NCBI GenBank assembly: GCA_022749755.1
Contig: CM040449.1
Location: 13,240,363-13,304,362 of the forward strand
Source of the DNA: Azadirachta indica
Taxonomy: Eukaryota > Streptophyta > Magnoliopsida > Sapindales > Meliaceae
Length of the DNA: 64,000 bases
Direction of reading: 5' to 3'
Below the pieces are notes generated by a model, which saw nothing but the letters and a program-made list of their open reading frames with translations, had not been told where the DNA came from and ran no database searches. Below, in pieces: positions 44,818 to 57,716 of this stretch. A program made the position numbers and the translations under genes. Positions within the stretch are counted from its first letter, which is position 1. Each line of letters opens with the position of its first letter.

Positions 44818-45582
44818 TGATGTGCTTAATTTGTATACAAAATTTGTCATACTTTCACTCTTAATTTTATGCTAATTCATATTGATTCTACTTATTTGCT
44901 TGACTTTTTCTTATTTACTTTGTTTATGTTATTACCTTGAGCTTGCTTTTTATGTTTGTAAGAGGAAAGCTCACAAAAGCCCAAGAAATGGAAAAAAAAC
45001 AATAAGGCCTGCATTTACTGAACATGGTCGATATCTTTTAGTGTAACATTGTACTAAAAAATCATATTTGAGTGATTCAAAATAATTTGAAAACTAGACA
45101 TAATAATTCACATGCCTACTTTTCACAAAAAAAAGCAAAAATTCAAGTTTTAGTGGTCTAAAATTTGATTTAAATTGAGGCAATAGGAGACAAGTGAGAG
45201 ACAACTTTTCCTTAACAATAAAGAGTGAGTCTTAAGTCATTTTTTAGACAAATTACAAAAGGAAAGAGGGGCAATGTCCAGAACTTAGAGAAGGGGGGTT
45301 TTTCTCGTCGTTTTGAAGATTTGAAAGCTTGAAAAAAGAAGAGAAAGAAAGAAAGAACAAATTGAAGCTTGTTAAAGACTAAAGTTCTTGATCTACATAG
45401 AGTTTTCTTTCTCAACCCTTTATCTTCTCTTTCTGAAATTTTCATTATGATTTCCAAATTGATCATGGTGTGTTGTAATTCTATTATGGGTTAATTTTCT
45501 TAACTAGGGCAAAGATCTAACCTATCTAAGAACATCAATTTCTAGAATTTGTGTTTTTTATGGTCTATTACTCGATATTGAT
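44818..45582 (+). repeat. 3' LTR of element 1, truncated
   Basis: Begins TGATGTGCTTAATTTGTA and follows the 5' LTR up to TTACTCGATATTG (45582; equivalent to about 38367). The last 500 or so bases of LTR are missing. Confidence 0.82.
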
Positions 45583-46259
45583 TTCTGTTGGTCGGATAAA
45601 AACAATTTTACTATTTATATTTAGAAAGTGATTTTGATTCATCTTAATAAAAACAACCATTTTGATATTAAAGTTGATATTTTTTACTTACCACATTTAT
45701 TTTTAAAATACCGATGTCTTTATAATCAATTGATATTTATAATTTTGTAATGATGTTAAATTTTATACTTTTAATATAATTATTACATGTAAATAATTTA
45801 TAATATATTACTGATATTTTTAAGTAGTAATTAACATAAATAAATAGGAAAATAGGACAAATAAGTAGAGATGGGGAATCCATTCCCCATACGTGGATTA
45901 TCTAACCCTGTCCTGTTAAATTGGGAGGGGATCACAAAATGTCTCCCTACCCCTACTCCACCCTATTATTATCCGTAATCTAGCAATCATTAATTACATA
46001 AAGCCTTCTTGTTTAAAAACATATAAAAGTATAAAAATTAAAAAATAATAATTAATGAAATAAAATTACATGGTACTAAAAATTGCATCATATGCGCATC
46101 ATTTATTGAATTCAAAATCAAAAGTGCATTATTACTAAATCGCAAAACTAACAAAAAATTTAATTTTAAAATATGTAATATTTTTACCATAAAAAGGAAG
46201 AAAGACAATCTTTTTAACTGACAAGGACAGAGTTGAAGACACAAAGATATAAGTCACTA
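45583..46259. other. AT-rich DNA with a small GC palindrome
   Basis: Mostly AT-rich. At 45884-45960 is GATGGGGAATCCATTCCCCA followed by CCCTGTCC and CCCTACCCCTACTCC, which resembles subterminal DNA of hAT-type nonautonomous elements. No coding. Confidence 0.4.
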
Positions 46260-47704
46260 CATGTTTAATTTAGGATAGTGCAGCTAACAGGGTAGTACAA
46301 TGTTAGTGCAATTGATATTCCAAGGGATTTTGCTTCATAACTTTTCGGTTTATAAGTGGCCGTATGATTGCTAAGATTTTTTTCTAGTGTGACTCATAAT
46401 TTTATTTGGCCTAGTGACATGCTAGTTTGAAAATCAATCACTATTGCTTGGGAAGCGGTTTGTATGCCCAACACTGAAAGAGTATTGGATTTGTAATTTA
46501 ATCACCCTTAATATGGCTGCTTTGCTCAAATTCCTGTGGAATTCTTCTCACTAGAGTTCCATCCGGGCAACTTGTTTAGAACCTATTATAGGATCCATAG
46601 TCATGCAAAGTGTATTTGTAGTTTTTAGTCATCTAGTTCAATCAGTTATGTCTTACATGGCTGTTAGTTCTTATTGGTTGGTGAAAGATGGCAAGCTTAT
46701 ATCCTTTTGGCATGTAAAGTGGTTGGATAATCCTATTTCTGACTTTCTCAGTTTGGGAAGGCTTCATGTTTTGGATTCTATGGTTTCTTGTATTATTAAA
46801 GATGCGAATGATGCATTCTAGTCACCTTTGGCCATCATTTTCTTGGATTGGCAGCTCAAATAAATTCTATGGAGCTTTCGACCCCTTGTACCTTGACAAA
46901 CTTGCTTGAGAGACCTCTTCAATAAGAGATTTAACTTTCTCAAGAATGCTATAATTTTATTCGAAAAAATAAGGATTAGGTCGTTTGGGCTTGTTATATT
47001 TGGAAGCCCCTCCTTTCCCCCCAAAATTTTCTTTTCCTTCTGGCATATTGTGTATAACAGTCTTCCTACAATGATATTTTGCAATGACAAGGAATAGGTT
47101 TAGCCTCTATCTGTCCTCTTTGCAAGTGCACTTCTAAGTCGGCATCACACTTGTTCTATCATTACAGCTTTGCGTTGGACATTTAGAACTGGCGGTTCTC
47201 GATTTTTAATCGATAGCATGGTGGTTAGAATTCTCTGGTTGACTTATGGAAATTTATAATTTCACAATATTTTTCCTCCTAGGTTTTTCATGTATGGGTT
47301 TTAGTTGGTCTTTTCAGCCTTTATGCCCTCTGCAGGCTCGTTTAGGGCAATCTTTGGATCAGGATGAAGCTTACATCAGATCATCTACTAGAACTTGTGA
47401 TGCTCATTTGGAGCTTCTTAGTTTTATATGCCCATGTTTGGTTCTCTTTCACTCTGATCTTGCCATCCTTGGAGTACTTAAAGTTCGACCTAGTTGTTGT
47501 AAAGCTCTAACAATAATCCCTGTTTTATGGCTTCTTCCTCTTTCTTCTGGATTAAGGTTAATATTGATGGATTATCTAAAGGAAATGGGGGTCTTTCAAT
47601 TACTACTTGCGTTTTTTTAGATACATCAAATGACTTTTATAGCGCATTTATTATTCCTCTAGGCTCTCGTAATAACTTCTTTGCAAAGATATGTGCTATC
47701 TTCA
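46260..47704 (+). pseudogene. L1-type LINE ORF2 3' part, upstream half
   Basis: Frames read ITIAWEAVCMPN, ITLNMAALLKFLWNSS, SYWLVKDGKLISFWHVKWLD with NPISDF, then IRSFGLVIFGSPSFPPKIFF, SFWHIVYNSLPTMI and WIKVNIDGLSKGNGGLS. These follow the order of plant L1 LINEs: end of reverse transcriptase, 'W-V-G-G--I-FW-D-WL' linker, zf-RVT domain, RNase H with its first Asp. The RNase H is interrupted at 47704 (AKICAIF) by a copia insertion and resumes at 52561. The upstream part of the LINE is absent (5' truncation is usual). Confidence 0.83.
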
Positions 47705-47897
47705 TGAAAGAAAATGGCTTAAACCAAATTATAATTTACCAAAGGTAAGTTATGGCTGTATGCAAGAAAAGCTAAAAGGGTTGCCACAATTGGTAAGGGG
47801 CAAATCTCTTTAATTATGCCATATTACACTATATTACAACTATCCCAATAATACAGTTATACAAAATTGGAATAAACTTGAAAGCAATCAATTGTTG
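47705..47897 (-). repeat. 3' LTR of copia element 1
   Basis: TGAAAGAAAATGGCTTAAAC to CAATCAATTGTTGA; about 80% like 52381-52560, with small indels. Confidence 0.8.
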
Positions 47898-47930
47898 ACT
47901 TTATTTATTGACATTTCTTCATTAACTTTC

Positions 47931-50900
47931 TTAACGCTTGCTAAATAGGTAATGAAACTGTGTTGAACCAAGAGCTTCTGTGAAAAGATTTGTTATTTGT
48001 TCGTTGGTGCACAAATGAGCTGTTTGAATAATTTCTGCTTGAAGTTCTTCATGAACAAGATGGCAATCAATCTCAATGTGTTTTCTAAATTCATGAAAAA
48101 TAGCATTTAAAGCAATGTGAATGGCAGCTTGGTTGTCACAAAATACTATAGCTGCTGTAGATGCTTCATTTTCAAGTCTTGTAACAAATACTTCAACCAC
48201 ATAATCTCATAAAAGTGGTTACAATGGATCTATATTCGACCTCAGCTAAAGAACGTGAAAAGTCATTTGTTTCTTTGTTTTACAAGAAATCGACAATTCT
48301 CCAAGCATAATACAATATCTAGTGATTGATCTTCGTGTATCTCTACATCATGCCCAATCTGCATCATAAAAGGCATTTAGTTGAGTTGTGCTATTTTCTG
48401 ACAAAATATGCCTTGACTTGGTGTTTGTTTGAGGTATCTCAAAACTCGATTTGCCGCATCTAAATGTGGCACTCACGGTTTGTCTATGAACTGACTTAGC
48501 ACATTTACTGCATATACTAAATCTGGCCTTGTGATGGTCAAGTAAACTAATTTGCCAATAAATCTTCGATAAAATGATAGTTTTGCTAAAAACTCTCCAT
48601 CTGAATTACTTAAATGTAAACCTTGTTCTATTAGAATTTTTGCTGGTTTTGAACATAGAAAACCTATCTTCTAGAATTTTAAAAGCATACTTTCTTTGGA
48701 AAAGATAAATTCCTTTTATTGAACGTGTAACCTTAATGCCCAAAAATTATTGCAAGTCTCCTAGATCTTTGGTTTGAAACTATCATTCAAAAAAAACTTT
48801 AGCCTTTGAATCTTTTTCAAATTATTCCCGGCTAAGATTACATCATCAAGATACACCAATACAGCTGTAAAATCTTCCCTTTCAGATTAGACAAACAATG
48901 AATAGTTTGCCTCAGATTGCTTAAAACCAGCATCATTAAAGAAGACCATTGCCTCGCTTTAGACCATACAATGATTTATTTAGCGTACAGATCTTTGTGT
49001 CCTCCTTTCATCCAAAGCCAAAAGGAAGTTCCATGTACACATCTTTATCAAGGTCTCAATGTAAAAATGCATTATTGACATCAAGTTGGTGAAGGTGCCA
49101 TTTTTGAATTCCTGTAATTGTTAGTAAAACACAAGCGATTACGTAACAAGAGCAAAATTTCTTTATAATCAAGTCCTTTAATTTGATTATAACCTGTCGC
49201 AACTAAATGTGCTTTGTAGCTTTCAATGGAACTATCACGATTATACTTGATTTTGAAAAACCTATTTACATCAAACGGCCTTTTAAAGACCATGTATGTT
49301 TACTTTCTAGAGCATCTATTTTGTCTTGCATAGCATCTCTACATTCTTTATGTTGAAATGCTTGTAAGAAATTTTTAGGTTGTTTGAAGAGATATTGAAG
49401 TAATGAAAGCTCAATAAGATGGAGATAAATGATCATAAGATAAAAAATTACACAAAAGATAAGGATTATTGTAGAAAGTGATCATTGCTGATTCCGACGA
49501 TTGATACATTTGAGAAGGAAGTCTATATTGAAGATAGAAATCATGCAAATAACTAGGAATCCTAGTTAAGCGAGAAGATCTGTGTGGTACAATAGCTTCA
49601 TTGGAATCCATGTTCGGTAGGTCATCCGTGTTTAATGGGTCAATGGTGAAATCATTATTAAAAATTCGTTGTGCAAGTTCATCATTTCAAGCAGAAAATG
49701 GTACAAGTAAAATGGGAGAATTTGGTAGTTCCTATTGATTAGAGAAAGGAAATTAATTGAAGATCATCTGATCACGAGATTTAAACATTCTGCCATTTTC
49801 AATTTTATATACTTTATATCCTTTTTTACTATAGGGATAACTAACAAATAGGCATTTAGCAGCATAAGCATCAAATTTTGATGGTTTCATGCATGTGTAG
49901 AACCAAAACACAAATAACCACAAACCTACAAATGAGCATAAAAAGGTTGAGTTTTAAACAACATTTCATATGGTGATTTTCCAGAAAAGATGGATGCAGC
50001 CTAAAAATGTTTATCTAAATTGTCTTGAAAAAGAAGTTCACGTGCTACATTGACGAGGTGACGATGCATGCATTCTACTACTCTGTTTGATGTAAAAATA
50101 CAACTAGACTAATGAATAATCCCTTTACTTAAATAGTAAATGGGCATGTCACTACGGATGATTTTAATCTTTGAAGAAAATTAGGTTTCAATCAGTTGAA
50201 TGAAAGATTGTAAAAGATGTCAAGTTTAAGATTTGTGATGCATTAGATAAACCCATGTGCATCGTGTAAAGTCATCTACAATGGTAAGAAAATAATGAGC
50301 CCTTGAAATAGAAAGTGTTCAATAACCTCCCTAAATGTCAACATGCAATATTCAAGGGCGCAAAAGAAGATATTAAACTCAAAGCAAACTTAAGCCTAGT
50401 TTGCTTTGCGAAAGGACAAATTAAACAATTATCAAGGTCACAAGATTTAATCTCCGATACATTATTAGAAAGAAGATGTAATGATTTATTTGATAAATGT
50501 CCTAAACGACGATGCCATAATTGAGAAGGTAAAGATTTTACTGATTGGCTTATGACTTCTTTAAAGGTGTTTAAGTAATATAGACCATCACATTCAATTC
50601 CTGTCCAAATTGTCTTCCTCTAGCATAGGTCCTGAATTACACAAGATTGAGAAGAGAAATTGAGTGAGCATTGTGAATTTTATGATAACTTATTGACAGA
50701 AATTAAATTGAAATGAAATGTTGGAATACACATAACATTAGTATAGGTCCTGTCCAAATTGTCTTCCTCTAGCATAGGTCCTGAATTACACAATATTGAG
50801 AAGAGAAATTGAGTGAGCATTGTGAATTTTGCGATAACTTATTGACAGAAATTAAATTGAAATGAAATGTTGGAATACACATAACATTAGTATAGGTCCT

Positions 50901-52196
50901 GTCCAAATTGTCTTCCTCTAGCATAGGTCTTGAATTACACATTATTGAGAAGAGAAATTGAATGAGCATTGTGAATTTTGTGATAACTTATTGACAAAAA
51001 TTAAATTGAAATGAAACGTTGGAATGCACATAACATTAGTTTGAGTAAATTGTGGAGAAAAAATAATGGAACCAATATATGTAACAAGAGCCAAGGTACT
51101 ATTTGGTAATTTGACAGTTTGATTTTTTATTAGAACACAAAAGGTAAAGTAGGATGGGGAACAAACTGTGTGATCTATAGCTCCACTATCTATGATCCGT
51201 GCAGTGTGCACTTTAAAGATGACGAAAGACATGCAAATTTACTCGATAATTTGTCACAGCGTGACTACCTACTGGATGTACCATAGGCAATGGTTTGTTG
51301 GCATTACTTAGAAATTCAAGTAGGCTTGCACTACTCGTAAGCAAAAGGAAATCCATTTAGAGATTCCTTACAGTCTATAGATGTTTGATTGGCACTAGGT
51401 CTTAAATTTTTTTTTGGCTTTGATAATCTAAAGGATATCCATGAATATGATAACGCTTCTTGATCGTACGGCCTACCCATCCACAATGTTCACATTTTGG
51501 TCGTTCATGTTTTCCATCTCCTTTTCTTTCAATGTTTTTGTGTTCCCTACGTGGGGTAATTTTTGCAGCACATGTAGCAGCTTCTGGTGCAATATTTTGA
51601 ATTGAAGATATTGTACGTTGACGCCCATCTCGAAGAACCAACGATTACACCTTGTTCACATTTGGAGGCAAGTCCATCAATAAAATCTAACAATCAGTTG
51701 TGGAGTACGATTCATTTAGATCCATGAGAACGTTTATAACTTTCTCTCTATTGGTACTTAAGGACTTCTTTCATTGAGCCACAAGAACATGCCAGAATTG
51801 AATAAAATGCACTAAGTTCATCCCATAGTCCTTTGATTTGGTGTAATATGTGGCTATAAACATGGTATCTTGAATAAGATTATGAATCTCACATTCAACC
51901 TAAAAAAAGCATTGTCTATTTGACTATGAAAATTTATCCTTTAGATGTGCCTAAATCTCACTTGCAAGTTTGTAATAAATCACACTTGTTGAGATTTCTT
52001 TCGATAAAGAGTTGAGTAACCATAACTTAACCATATCATTGCAAAGGTTCCACTGTTGCACTTCAGTTGCTGAGACATCTTTGGACACACGAATAGATAC
52101 ATCAATAAAACCGATTTTATTCTTTGCACTAAGTGCCATAATAATTGCACAACTCCAAGGGTTATAGTTGTCTTTAGTTAAAGGCTGAGACACCAA
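47931..52196 (-). pseudogene. Copia element 1 polyprotein remnant
   Basis: Order on the minus strand: gag (52196-51951, MVSQPLTKDNYNPWSCAIIM and ALSAKNKIGFIDVSI); zinc knuckle (about 51535-51440, CEHCGWVGRTIKKRYHIHGY with the second Cys changed); protease (51200-51150, RIIDSGAIDHTV keeps D-S-G); pre-integrase (CIPTFHFNLIFVNKLSQNSQ); integrase (about 50550-49750, LWHRRLGHLSNKSL, CLICPFAKQTR); reverse transcriptase start (49293-49081, YKAHLVATGYNQIKGLDYKE); RNase H (48200-47931, [31 protein letters not shown]). Many stops. A three-fold 149-bp tandem repeat disrupts the protease/pre-integrase part. Confidence 0.86.
50601..51046. repeat. Three tandem copies of a 149-bp unit
   Basis: CTGTCCAAATTGTCTTCCTC starts at 50601, 50750 and 50899, each followed by nearly the same sequence through GAATACACATAACATTAGT. 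The copies differ at only a few bases. The unit spans part of the copia protease/pre-integrase coding region. Because 149 is not a multiple of three, each added unit shifts frame. Confidence 0.93.
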
Positions 52197-52365
52197 TATT
52201 ATTCCTGGGTGACCTGAATGGTGAAGAAATAATGGGTTATTTTGATCATCATGACTAATGACTGATGAAGAAATTCCTTTATTTTCGATGAGATGATGGC
52301 GAATAAAGATTAAATTGAAAAAAAAAAATTATCGGAATTAGCAATTAGGTTTGGTCACCAGTATT

Positions 52366-52380
52366 GATGCTCTGATAGCA
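52366..52380 (-). other. tRNA-iMet primer-binding site, copia element 1
   Basis: The minus strand reads TGCTATCAGAGCATC directly after the 5' LTR; one mismatch from TGGTATCAGAGC. Confidence 0.8.
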
Positions 52381-52560
52381 TGAAAGAAAATAGCTCAAAC
52401 CAAATTATAATTTACTAATGGTAAGTCATAATTATTACAAGAAAAGCTAAAAGTGTTGTCATATTGATGGGGCGAGTCCCGTTAAGTATGCTACATTACA
52501 ACTATCCCTATATTACAACTGTACAAAATTGGAATAAACTTCAAAGCAATCAATTGTTCA
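52381..52560 (-). repeat. 5' LTR of copia element 1
   Basis: TGAAAGAAAATAGCTCAAAC to CAATCAATTGTTCA, preceded on its left by the primer-binding site. Confidence 0.82.
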
Positions 52561-52849
52561 AAATCCCCTTTTTTTGCCACCATGGCATCTTCGCAATCTT
52601 TGGGTTCTTTGTTTGCAGGCACATGAAATTTATGAATATCTTTTTTCCTCACATATTAAGATATGGCAATCAAATTGCTAACAAGTTAACAAATTTAGAT
52701 ATACCTTTCACCAGTTCTACTTGGTCCCTTCGCAAGAGCTCAATAGTTTTCTTTCTTGGGATATCATGGACTTCTGTGGATATCATTTTTATTATTTTAA
52801 AAAAATTAGTATTTTAATAAAAAAAAGTTACATAAATTAACAAAGATGT
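52561..52849 (+). pseudogene. LINE RNase H end and tail
   Basis: The reading resumes with NIFFPHILRYGNQIANKLTN and LDIPFTSSTW, the 'V-HI-REGNQ-AD-LAN-G' ending of LINE RNase H. A stop follows at 52817, then an A-rich tail (AATAAAAAAAAG). It belongs to the LINE begun at 46260. Confidence 0.8.
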
Positions 52850-53056
52850 GAAGAAATTGATTCTTATTTCTTGAATCGTAAGGTACATAGGTAGCCTTTA
52901 TATAGGCTTTACAAAGAAATAATAAATGTAAGTAAATATTATACAATTAATTACAATAATTATGGAAACAAATCAAAAGAAATAAAAGGAAAGAAAATCA
53001 ACAATCATGAGAATTGATATAGCATAATCAAGGTTTGTTTTACTGTATCATTAACA
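52850..53056 (-). repeat. 3' LTR of copia element 2
   Basis: TGAAGAAATTGATTCTTATT to ATCATTAACA; contains the reversed TATA-like TTTATATAGGCTTT. Confidence 0.9.
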
Positions 53057-53152
53057 GCCTTTCTCAAACTCAAGATGGCAGAATAGAAGCTAACTTGAGT
53101 TTGGAGACTAGATCACGAAAACGACCGGAAGGATGACATTTTATGAACATAT

Positions 53153-56100
53153 CTACTGGTTGATTGGAAGAAGAGACTGAACAAAGAATAATAGTACCTC
53201 GAATGATATGTTGACGAATAAAATGACAATTAATGTCAATGTGTTTGGTGCATTCATGGAAAACGTCATTGTGAACAATTTAAATAACACTACTATTATC
53301 ACAGGCCAAAGGATTAAGACCTGACTAATGAACACCCATATCAATAAATAACAAACAAAGCCAAGTAATGTCTTGGGCAGTATCTGTGAGGGCATGATAT
53401 TCTGCTTTTATGCTAGACCTGGCAACAATAGTTTGTTTCTTATATCGTCAAGAGATGAGAGAGTCTTCTGAAAAAAGACATAGTCTTGTGGTAGAGTGTC
53501 AATCAGTGGAATCACCAACCCAATTTACATTAGAAAAGGCTCATAACTTTAGAGACGAATAAGAAGAGAAATAAAGCCCATGAAAAAGGGTGCCTTTGAT
53601 ATATCTAAGAATGAAAAAGACAGCTGTATAGTGAGTAAAGCGGGAAACAGACATGTATCGACTCATACTATGAACAACATGAGAGATGTCAAGACAAGTA
53701 ACTGTGAGATAGACCAAGTTGCCAACCAATTGCTAGTAAAGAGTGGCATCGACAAGTAGATCAAGTGAAGCAGAGGTGACTTTACTATCTATCATACGAA
53801 CTTGAGCAAAAAGATTGAATGCATACTTAGCTTGAAAAAGATAGTAACCATCAGAATTAGAGAGCACCTCCAAATCGAGAAAATAGTTAAGATGTCTAAG
53901 ATCTTTATCTCAAAGTGCTGTTGAAGGGATGTCTTAAGAGAAGCTATGCCATCAGCATCATCTCTAGTAATGATCATATCATCCACTTAAAGTAATAGAA
54001 GAATATAATCATGATCTGTGTGTCCAATAAAGAGAGCTGTGTTATGAGAGGTGGAATGGAAAGCAAGTTGCTAAATAATATTACTGAATTTGGCAAATCA
54101 AGACCGAAGAGCTTGTTTGAGACTATACAAAGCACGTTAAAGTTTGTAGACTTTAAGGGGTAGATGTGAATAGCCTAGAAGAGGCTTCATATAGACTTTT
54201 TCTGCAAGATCACCATTGAGAAAGGCATTTTTGACATCCATCTGAAACAATATCCATCGGTGGACAACAACCATTGTTAGAAGGCTTTTTACGGAGGTCA
54301 TACGAGCAACAAGTGCAAAGGTTTCCTCATAGTCAATACCATATTCTTGATTGAGTCCTTTAGTAACAAGTCTGACTTTGTAAAGTTCAACGAAGCCATC
54401 GGTCTTAGTTTTGATCTTGTAAACCCACTTAAAACCAATTGCTGATTTGTTGGGTGGAAGATCAACCAAATCACATATATGTGATTTTTCAAGAGTTGTA
54501 ATTCTTTTACCATTGTTTGCTGTCAAACAGGATTAGAACTAGCCTCGGAATATAATTAAGGCTCATATAGGGAAAGAGTAGTAAAAAAATAGTGATAATC
54601 TCAAAGTCTAATAAAGAGTTCCCTTACCTAATTAAATTGACATGGAGGAGAAAGATCAGAGGAGGTAGATGAAGGAACAATAGAGTTGTCAAATGTAGAA
54701 TGGAAGGCGAAGTCGTCTACTCAGGAGTAGGCTATGGTACAATAGAGATATCTGTTGAGTGCTAATCTAAATTACCTATATTAGTGTTATCAGGGAACAA
54801 ATCTACAAAATCACGAGTAAAGAAGACTTTAAGAGGACTATAATTAGGAGGAGTTCTATACAATCACTCATAAGGAGATTGATTACCAATGAGTGAGGAA
54901 GGAAGATGATTGATAATGTATGTAGTTGTAAGAGTAGCTTCTCCCCAAAAACGTTCTAGACAGGAGCTAGAGATGGGAAGAGCACGAACAATTTCAAGGA
55001 TATATATGTGTTTTCAACCTGACTATTTTGTTGAGATGTGTCAGGACAAAAGCAATGACAAAGAGTTCTATTAGTTTGCAAGAGTTCTAAAAACTCAAAA
55101 TCTTCATATGCCATAGCATTATGTATAAATCGTTTTAGCAAAATTGCGATAGATTTTAGATAATTCTGATCTGTATTTCATAAGATAAATATAGGTATAA
55201 CATGAGCAATCATTAATAAAAATGACAAAGTACTTGGAACATTCTATAGTGGGATCAAGGGAGGGTCCCCAGATATCAGAACGGATAAGATCAAATGGAG
55301 CAGTAGAAATAAAGTCACTATTATTAAATTGTAAAGCAGTACATTTTGCTAACTAGCAAAAGACATAATCAATTTAATCAAGGGATATATTACCCAAAAT
55401 ACCACTAGAAACTAGTGAACGAAGACGACTGGGTGAGATATACCCTAGTCGAGAGTACCAGAGACTCAAGGAAGAGACAGAAGTTATGGAGCTGATAGAC
55501 AGAGGAACAGAGTGACATGTGGATGGCAAATGCAGGCTGATGAGCTTAAACAGACGTTTAACTTTATGGCTTATCCCAAGTGTCTGACCTATCTTCGAAT
55601 CCAGCACATGACAACTATAAGCAATAAAAAGAACATAAAGACTAAGATCACATAACTGACCAAAAGACAAAAGATTGAGAGTAAGATTGGGAATCATGAA
55701 AGTATCAAGTAAAGAGAGATTAAATAAAGTGATTTGACCTAAGTGACTAACATGCATAGTAGATCTATTTACAATTTGAATGGCAGGTAAATATAGGATA
55801 GCAGATTTAGAAGAGAAAAGTGTAGAGTCTGTAGTCATATGATTACAGCACACATAGTCAAAGTACCAAGAGAATGTACTTGAGGTAATTGAGGAAGCTG
55901 AAATGAGAGGATTACCAAATTTCTACAAAAGTTGCTGAAGAAGAGATATGAGATCATTAGTGGTAAAGGACGGAGAGGTAGGACAGTCTTTAGTGTTATC
56001 AGTAGCAACAGACAGTGGTGGAGGACACTTCGATCTTTTTTTATTTGGACAATCTCGTGCAAAGTGATGAGGGTTAACTTTACAACAAACTTTGCATCTT

Positions 56101-57120
56101 TTGATGGGACAGTTGAGAACCTAGTAACCATTCTTATGGCAATAGTTGTAGCTCACTACAGAGGCAGGCTAAGAAGTTGAAGTGGTAGCCAGAGCAGTGC
56201 CAGGACGAAGTGGTTATAGGCGAGCAAGCTAGGTTTCTTTGGAGAAAAGCAAATCAATAGCTTCGTTAAGAGTAAGCAAAGGAATTTGGTGAAAAAGGGA
56301 AGCTCGAGCAGGTCCACACGTATCTTTTAAGGCCATGAGAAATATCATTAACCTTTGTTGGTCCTTGCAGGTGGTAAATCTTGTTGCATCCTCAGAGGTT
56401 GTCCACCTAGGTTCTGAAAGAGATAACTGGTCCCATAAGAACTGCATTTGTGAATGAAAGTCAAAGATAGACTCGCTGGGCTCTTGGCACATCTAATGAA
56501 GTTTGCACAGAATTTGATACTAGTGTGACAAATCAGTGGTAGTATATAGATGAGCTAGGAAGTCTCGCAATGCTTTAACTGTCTTAAATTTCCCAAATTA
56601 CAAATAGATGGAGGGAATAAAAGTATTACAAAACCACGTAATAATTTAATGGTTTTTGCTATTCCATTCTTCCAAACGGTCAGTAAACTTTTCATCAATG
56701 TCATTATTGGTTTTGATAGGTTCGATGATATGGTAGTGACATGCCTCCAAAGATGATATCGCTTGAGGAAACTAGACATTACTTGAGCCTATAATACATA
56801 ATTGTCATTGTAACTAGATATGAATAGGATGAGAGACATTTGGCTTATCTATAATTTTAGAGAAATAATGATGAAGAAATTGTGAGAAATAGTTCAATCG
56901 AAGAACAACGGAATCGATTTGGACTTTAGTTTACCCATGACAATGGATGGCTAGAAAGAAAAGTAAGGTCACAGGCAAGTTAGTTGGTCAATTCTGGGCC
57001 AAACAAGGTAGTGATGACAACTCTTTTATCAATGATCAGTGGATCAAAGAGCGGCAGATTCGAATTTGACCCAAGTTTAACAGTAGCAAACGATGATTCG
57101 AAACGGTGAACGGAGACCAT
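53153..57120 (-). pseudogene. Copia element 2 polyprotein remnant
   Basis: Gag starts at ATG 57120 (MVSVHRFESSFATVKLGSNS). Gag continues with SNFLKRYHLWRHV-like words and FDFHSQMQFLWDQLSLSEPR. A zinc knuckle CKVCCKVNPHHFARDCP lies near 56095-56045. The protease active site reads FDYVCCNHMT (usual D-S-G-C-CNHMT, so Ser-Gly lost). Pre-integrase is LWYSRLGYISPSRLRSL; integrase lies at about 55370-54560. Reverse transcriptase (54526-54137) has FKWVYKIKTKTDGFVELYKV and FQMDVKNAFLNGDL, with a stop in place of Tyr in YVDD at about 53968. RNase H is at 53730-53153. Frames are interrupted about a dozen times. Confidence 0.88.
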
Positions 57121-57509
57121 GGTGAGAATGATCAGCCTACTATAAGTTGATCAAAGGTGTCGGTGACGACTCAGTCACCGGCAATTGGCTGGATTGAGGC
57201 ATGACAAAATTGTAGAATGGGTCTCTTTGCAGTTGCGAACGGCTGCGCGTGTGGAGATATGAGGAGCACCAATAGACTAGTCGGTGGATTCTGAAGCTCT
57301 AGGCACTGATGTTGGAAACGGCGGACAATTTAGGGTGGCACGTGAGTCACATGTGCAGCTGCGATAAGCGGCAGATAAAGTAACACGTAGCTACAAAAGG
57401 CAGCAGTGAGGCACTCTTGCCGATAGTGCCAAGGTGCAAAATTCTGGAGCTATAAGTAGAAGGAAAACTGAAATTAAAAAATTAAGCCAAACTTGGCTAT
57501 GATACTATA

Positions 57510-57716
57510 TGAAGAAATTGATTCTTATTTCTTGAATTGTAATGTACATAGGTAGCCTTTCTATAGGCTTTACAAAAAAATAATAAAGGTAAGTAAATTC
57601 TATACAATTAATTACAATAATTATGAAAACAAATCAAAAGAAATAAAAGGAAGAAAATCAACAATTATGAGAATTGATATAGCATAATCAAGTTCTGATT
57701 TGCAGTATCGTTAACA
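57510..57716 (-). repeat. 5' LTR of copia element 2
   Basis: TGAAGAAATTGATTCTTATT to ATCGTTAACA, near-identical to the 3' LTR. Confidence 0.9.

Larger units (their letters stand above)
37626..45582 (+). mobile_element. Athila-like Ty3/gypsy element 1, non-autonomous
   Basis: 5' LTR (37626-38882), tRNA-Asp primer site, gag (39005-40120), protease-like region (40500-41250), a long non-coding 3' region with two polypurine-type sequences, and a truncated 3' LTR (44818-45582). No reverse transcriptase, RNase H or integrase lies between protease and the 3' region, so it could only have moved with help. A family 2 solo LTR is nested at 43132-44520. Confidence 0.85.
47705..52560 (-). mobile_element. 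Ty1/copia element 1, inserted in the LINE
   Basis: LTRs of about 190 bp at 47705-47897 and 52381-52560, tRNA-iMet primer site at 52366-52380, and a broken copia polyprotein between, all on the minus strand. The LINE RNase H reading is interrupted at its left and resumes at its right end, so the element is nested. I do not find an exact target-site duplication. Confidence 0.87.
52850..57716 (-). mobile_element. Ty1/copia element 2, full length
   Basis: Two 207-bp LTRs (52850-53056 and 57510-57716), about 95% alike with only small differences, bracket a minus-strand copia polyprotein. A degraded tRNA-iMet primer site (AGTATCATAGCCAAG, about 57503-57489) follows the 5' LTR. No clear target-site duplication (AGATG at left, GAAAA at right). 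Relatively recent compared with its neighbours but already broken. Confidence 0.9.

Noticed and set aside
46038..46244. 68-codon minus frame with a hydrophobic middle
   Set aside because: No motif; AT-driven composition in unassigned DNA.
55932..56180. Plus-strand 82-codon frame
   Set aside because: Antisense shadow of the copia element 2 zinc-knuckle region.
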